Positions 37,498 through 37,500 of a stretch of DNA of 37,500 nt are shown here, one piece after another. Location: assembly GCF_001645685.2 (NCBI RefSeq), contig NZ_CP017080.1, positions 257,501 to 295,000 on the forward strand, given 5' to 3'. The stretch's first letter is position 1, and the number at the start of each line of letters is the position of its first letter. The position numbers and the translations under genes are program-made. The DNA comes from Peribacillus muralis (GTDB taxonomy: Bacteria > Bacillota > Bacilli > Bacillales > DSM-1321). The notes beneath the pieces were generated by a model. That model ran no database searches. It saw only the letters and a program-made list of their open reading frames with translations, and was not told the origin of the DNA.

Positions 37498-37500
37498 TTT

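Overview
The window looks like chromosome of a low-GC, spore-forming Firmicute of the Bacillaceae (Bacillus sensu lato; a Peribacillus- or Neobacillus-type genome is plausible, but I cannot name the species from sequence alone). Reasons: AT-rich DNA with strong AGGAGG-type ribosome binding sites and TTG/GTG starts; sporulation genes (cmpA, ydcC-like); a complete rsbR-S-T-U-V-W-sigB-rsbX operon; and gene order murF - cshA - ydbS - ydbT - rhomboid - acpS - ydcC - alr - endoAI - endoA - rsbR...rsbX - tex - cmpA - sprT-like - tRNA cluster, which matches the ydb/ydc region of Bacillus subtilis as I know it.

Layout. 1-3384 is the distal part of an rRNA operon: the end of tRNA-Ile, tRNA-Ala, 23S, 5S and a terminator. 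3385-12243 is accessory: a lone tyrosine recombinase, an RND efflux pump on the minus strand diverging from its likely TetR repressor (with two matching palindromic operators), a YegS/BmrU-type lipid kinase, and a membrane protein plus HlyD-like adaptor pair that resembles YknW/YknX but has no ABC transporter beside it. 12433-14048 holds a c-di-AMP (ydaO-type) riboswitch with its terminator, in front of a GltT-type glutamate/aspartate symporter. 14328-17978 has an unrecognised gene followed by ddl and murF (D-Ala-D-Ala branch of peptidoglycan synthesis). 18129-19280 (minus) encodes an orphan PP2C/SpoIIE phosphatase with a receiver-like N-terminus, followed by about 1.1 kb without an intact gene.

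From 20424 onward the window is conserved core: the CshA RNA helicase, the YdbS/YdbT membrane pair, a rhomboid protease, AcpS, a LolA-like sporulation lipoprotein, alanine racemase, the EndoAI/EndoA toxin-antitoxin pair, the general-stress sigma-B operon (RsbR/S stressosome, RsbT switch kinase, RsbU/RsbX phosphatases, RsbV/RsbW partner switch, SigB), Tex, CmpA on the minus strand, an SprT-like protein, and tRNAs Asn, Ser, Glu, Asp and Gln running to the window edge.

Functional links: alr (D-Ala), ddl (D-Ala-D-Ala) and murF (its addition to the UDP-MurNAc-tripeptide) form consecutive steps of one pathway. The sigma-B operon has a well-formed internal sigma-B promoter before rsbV and a weaker candidate before rsbR, so positive feedback could cover the whole operon. 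I see no CRISPR array, insertion sequence or prophage. The best candidates for something not yet described are the c-di-AMP riboswitch on a glutamate importer, the orphan PP2C phosphatase, and the ABC-less YknW/YknX-like pair.
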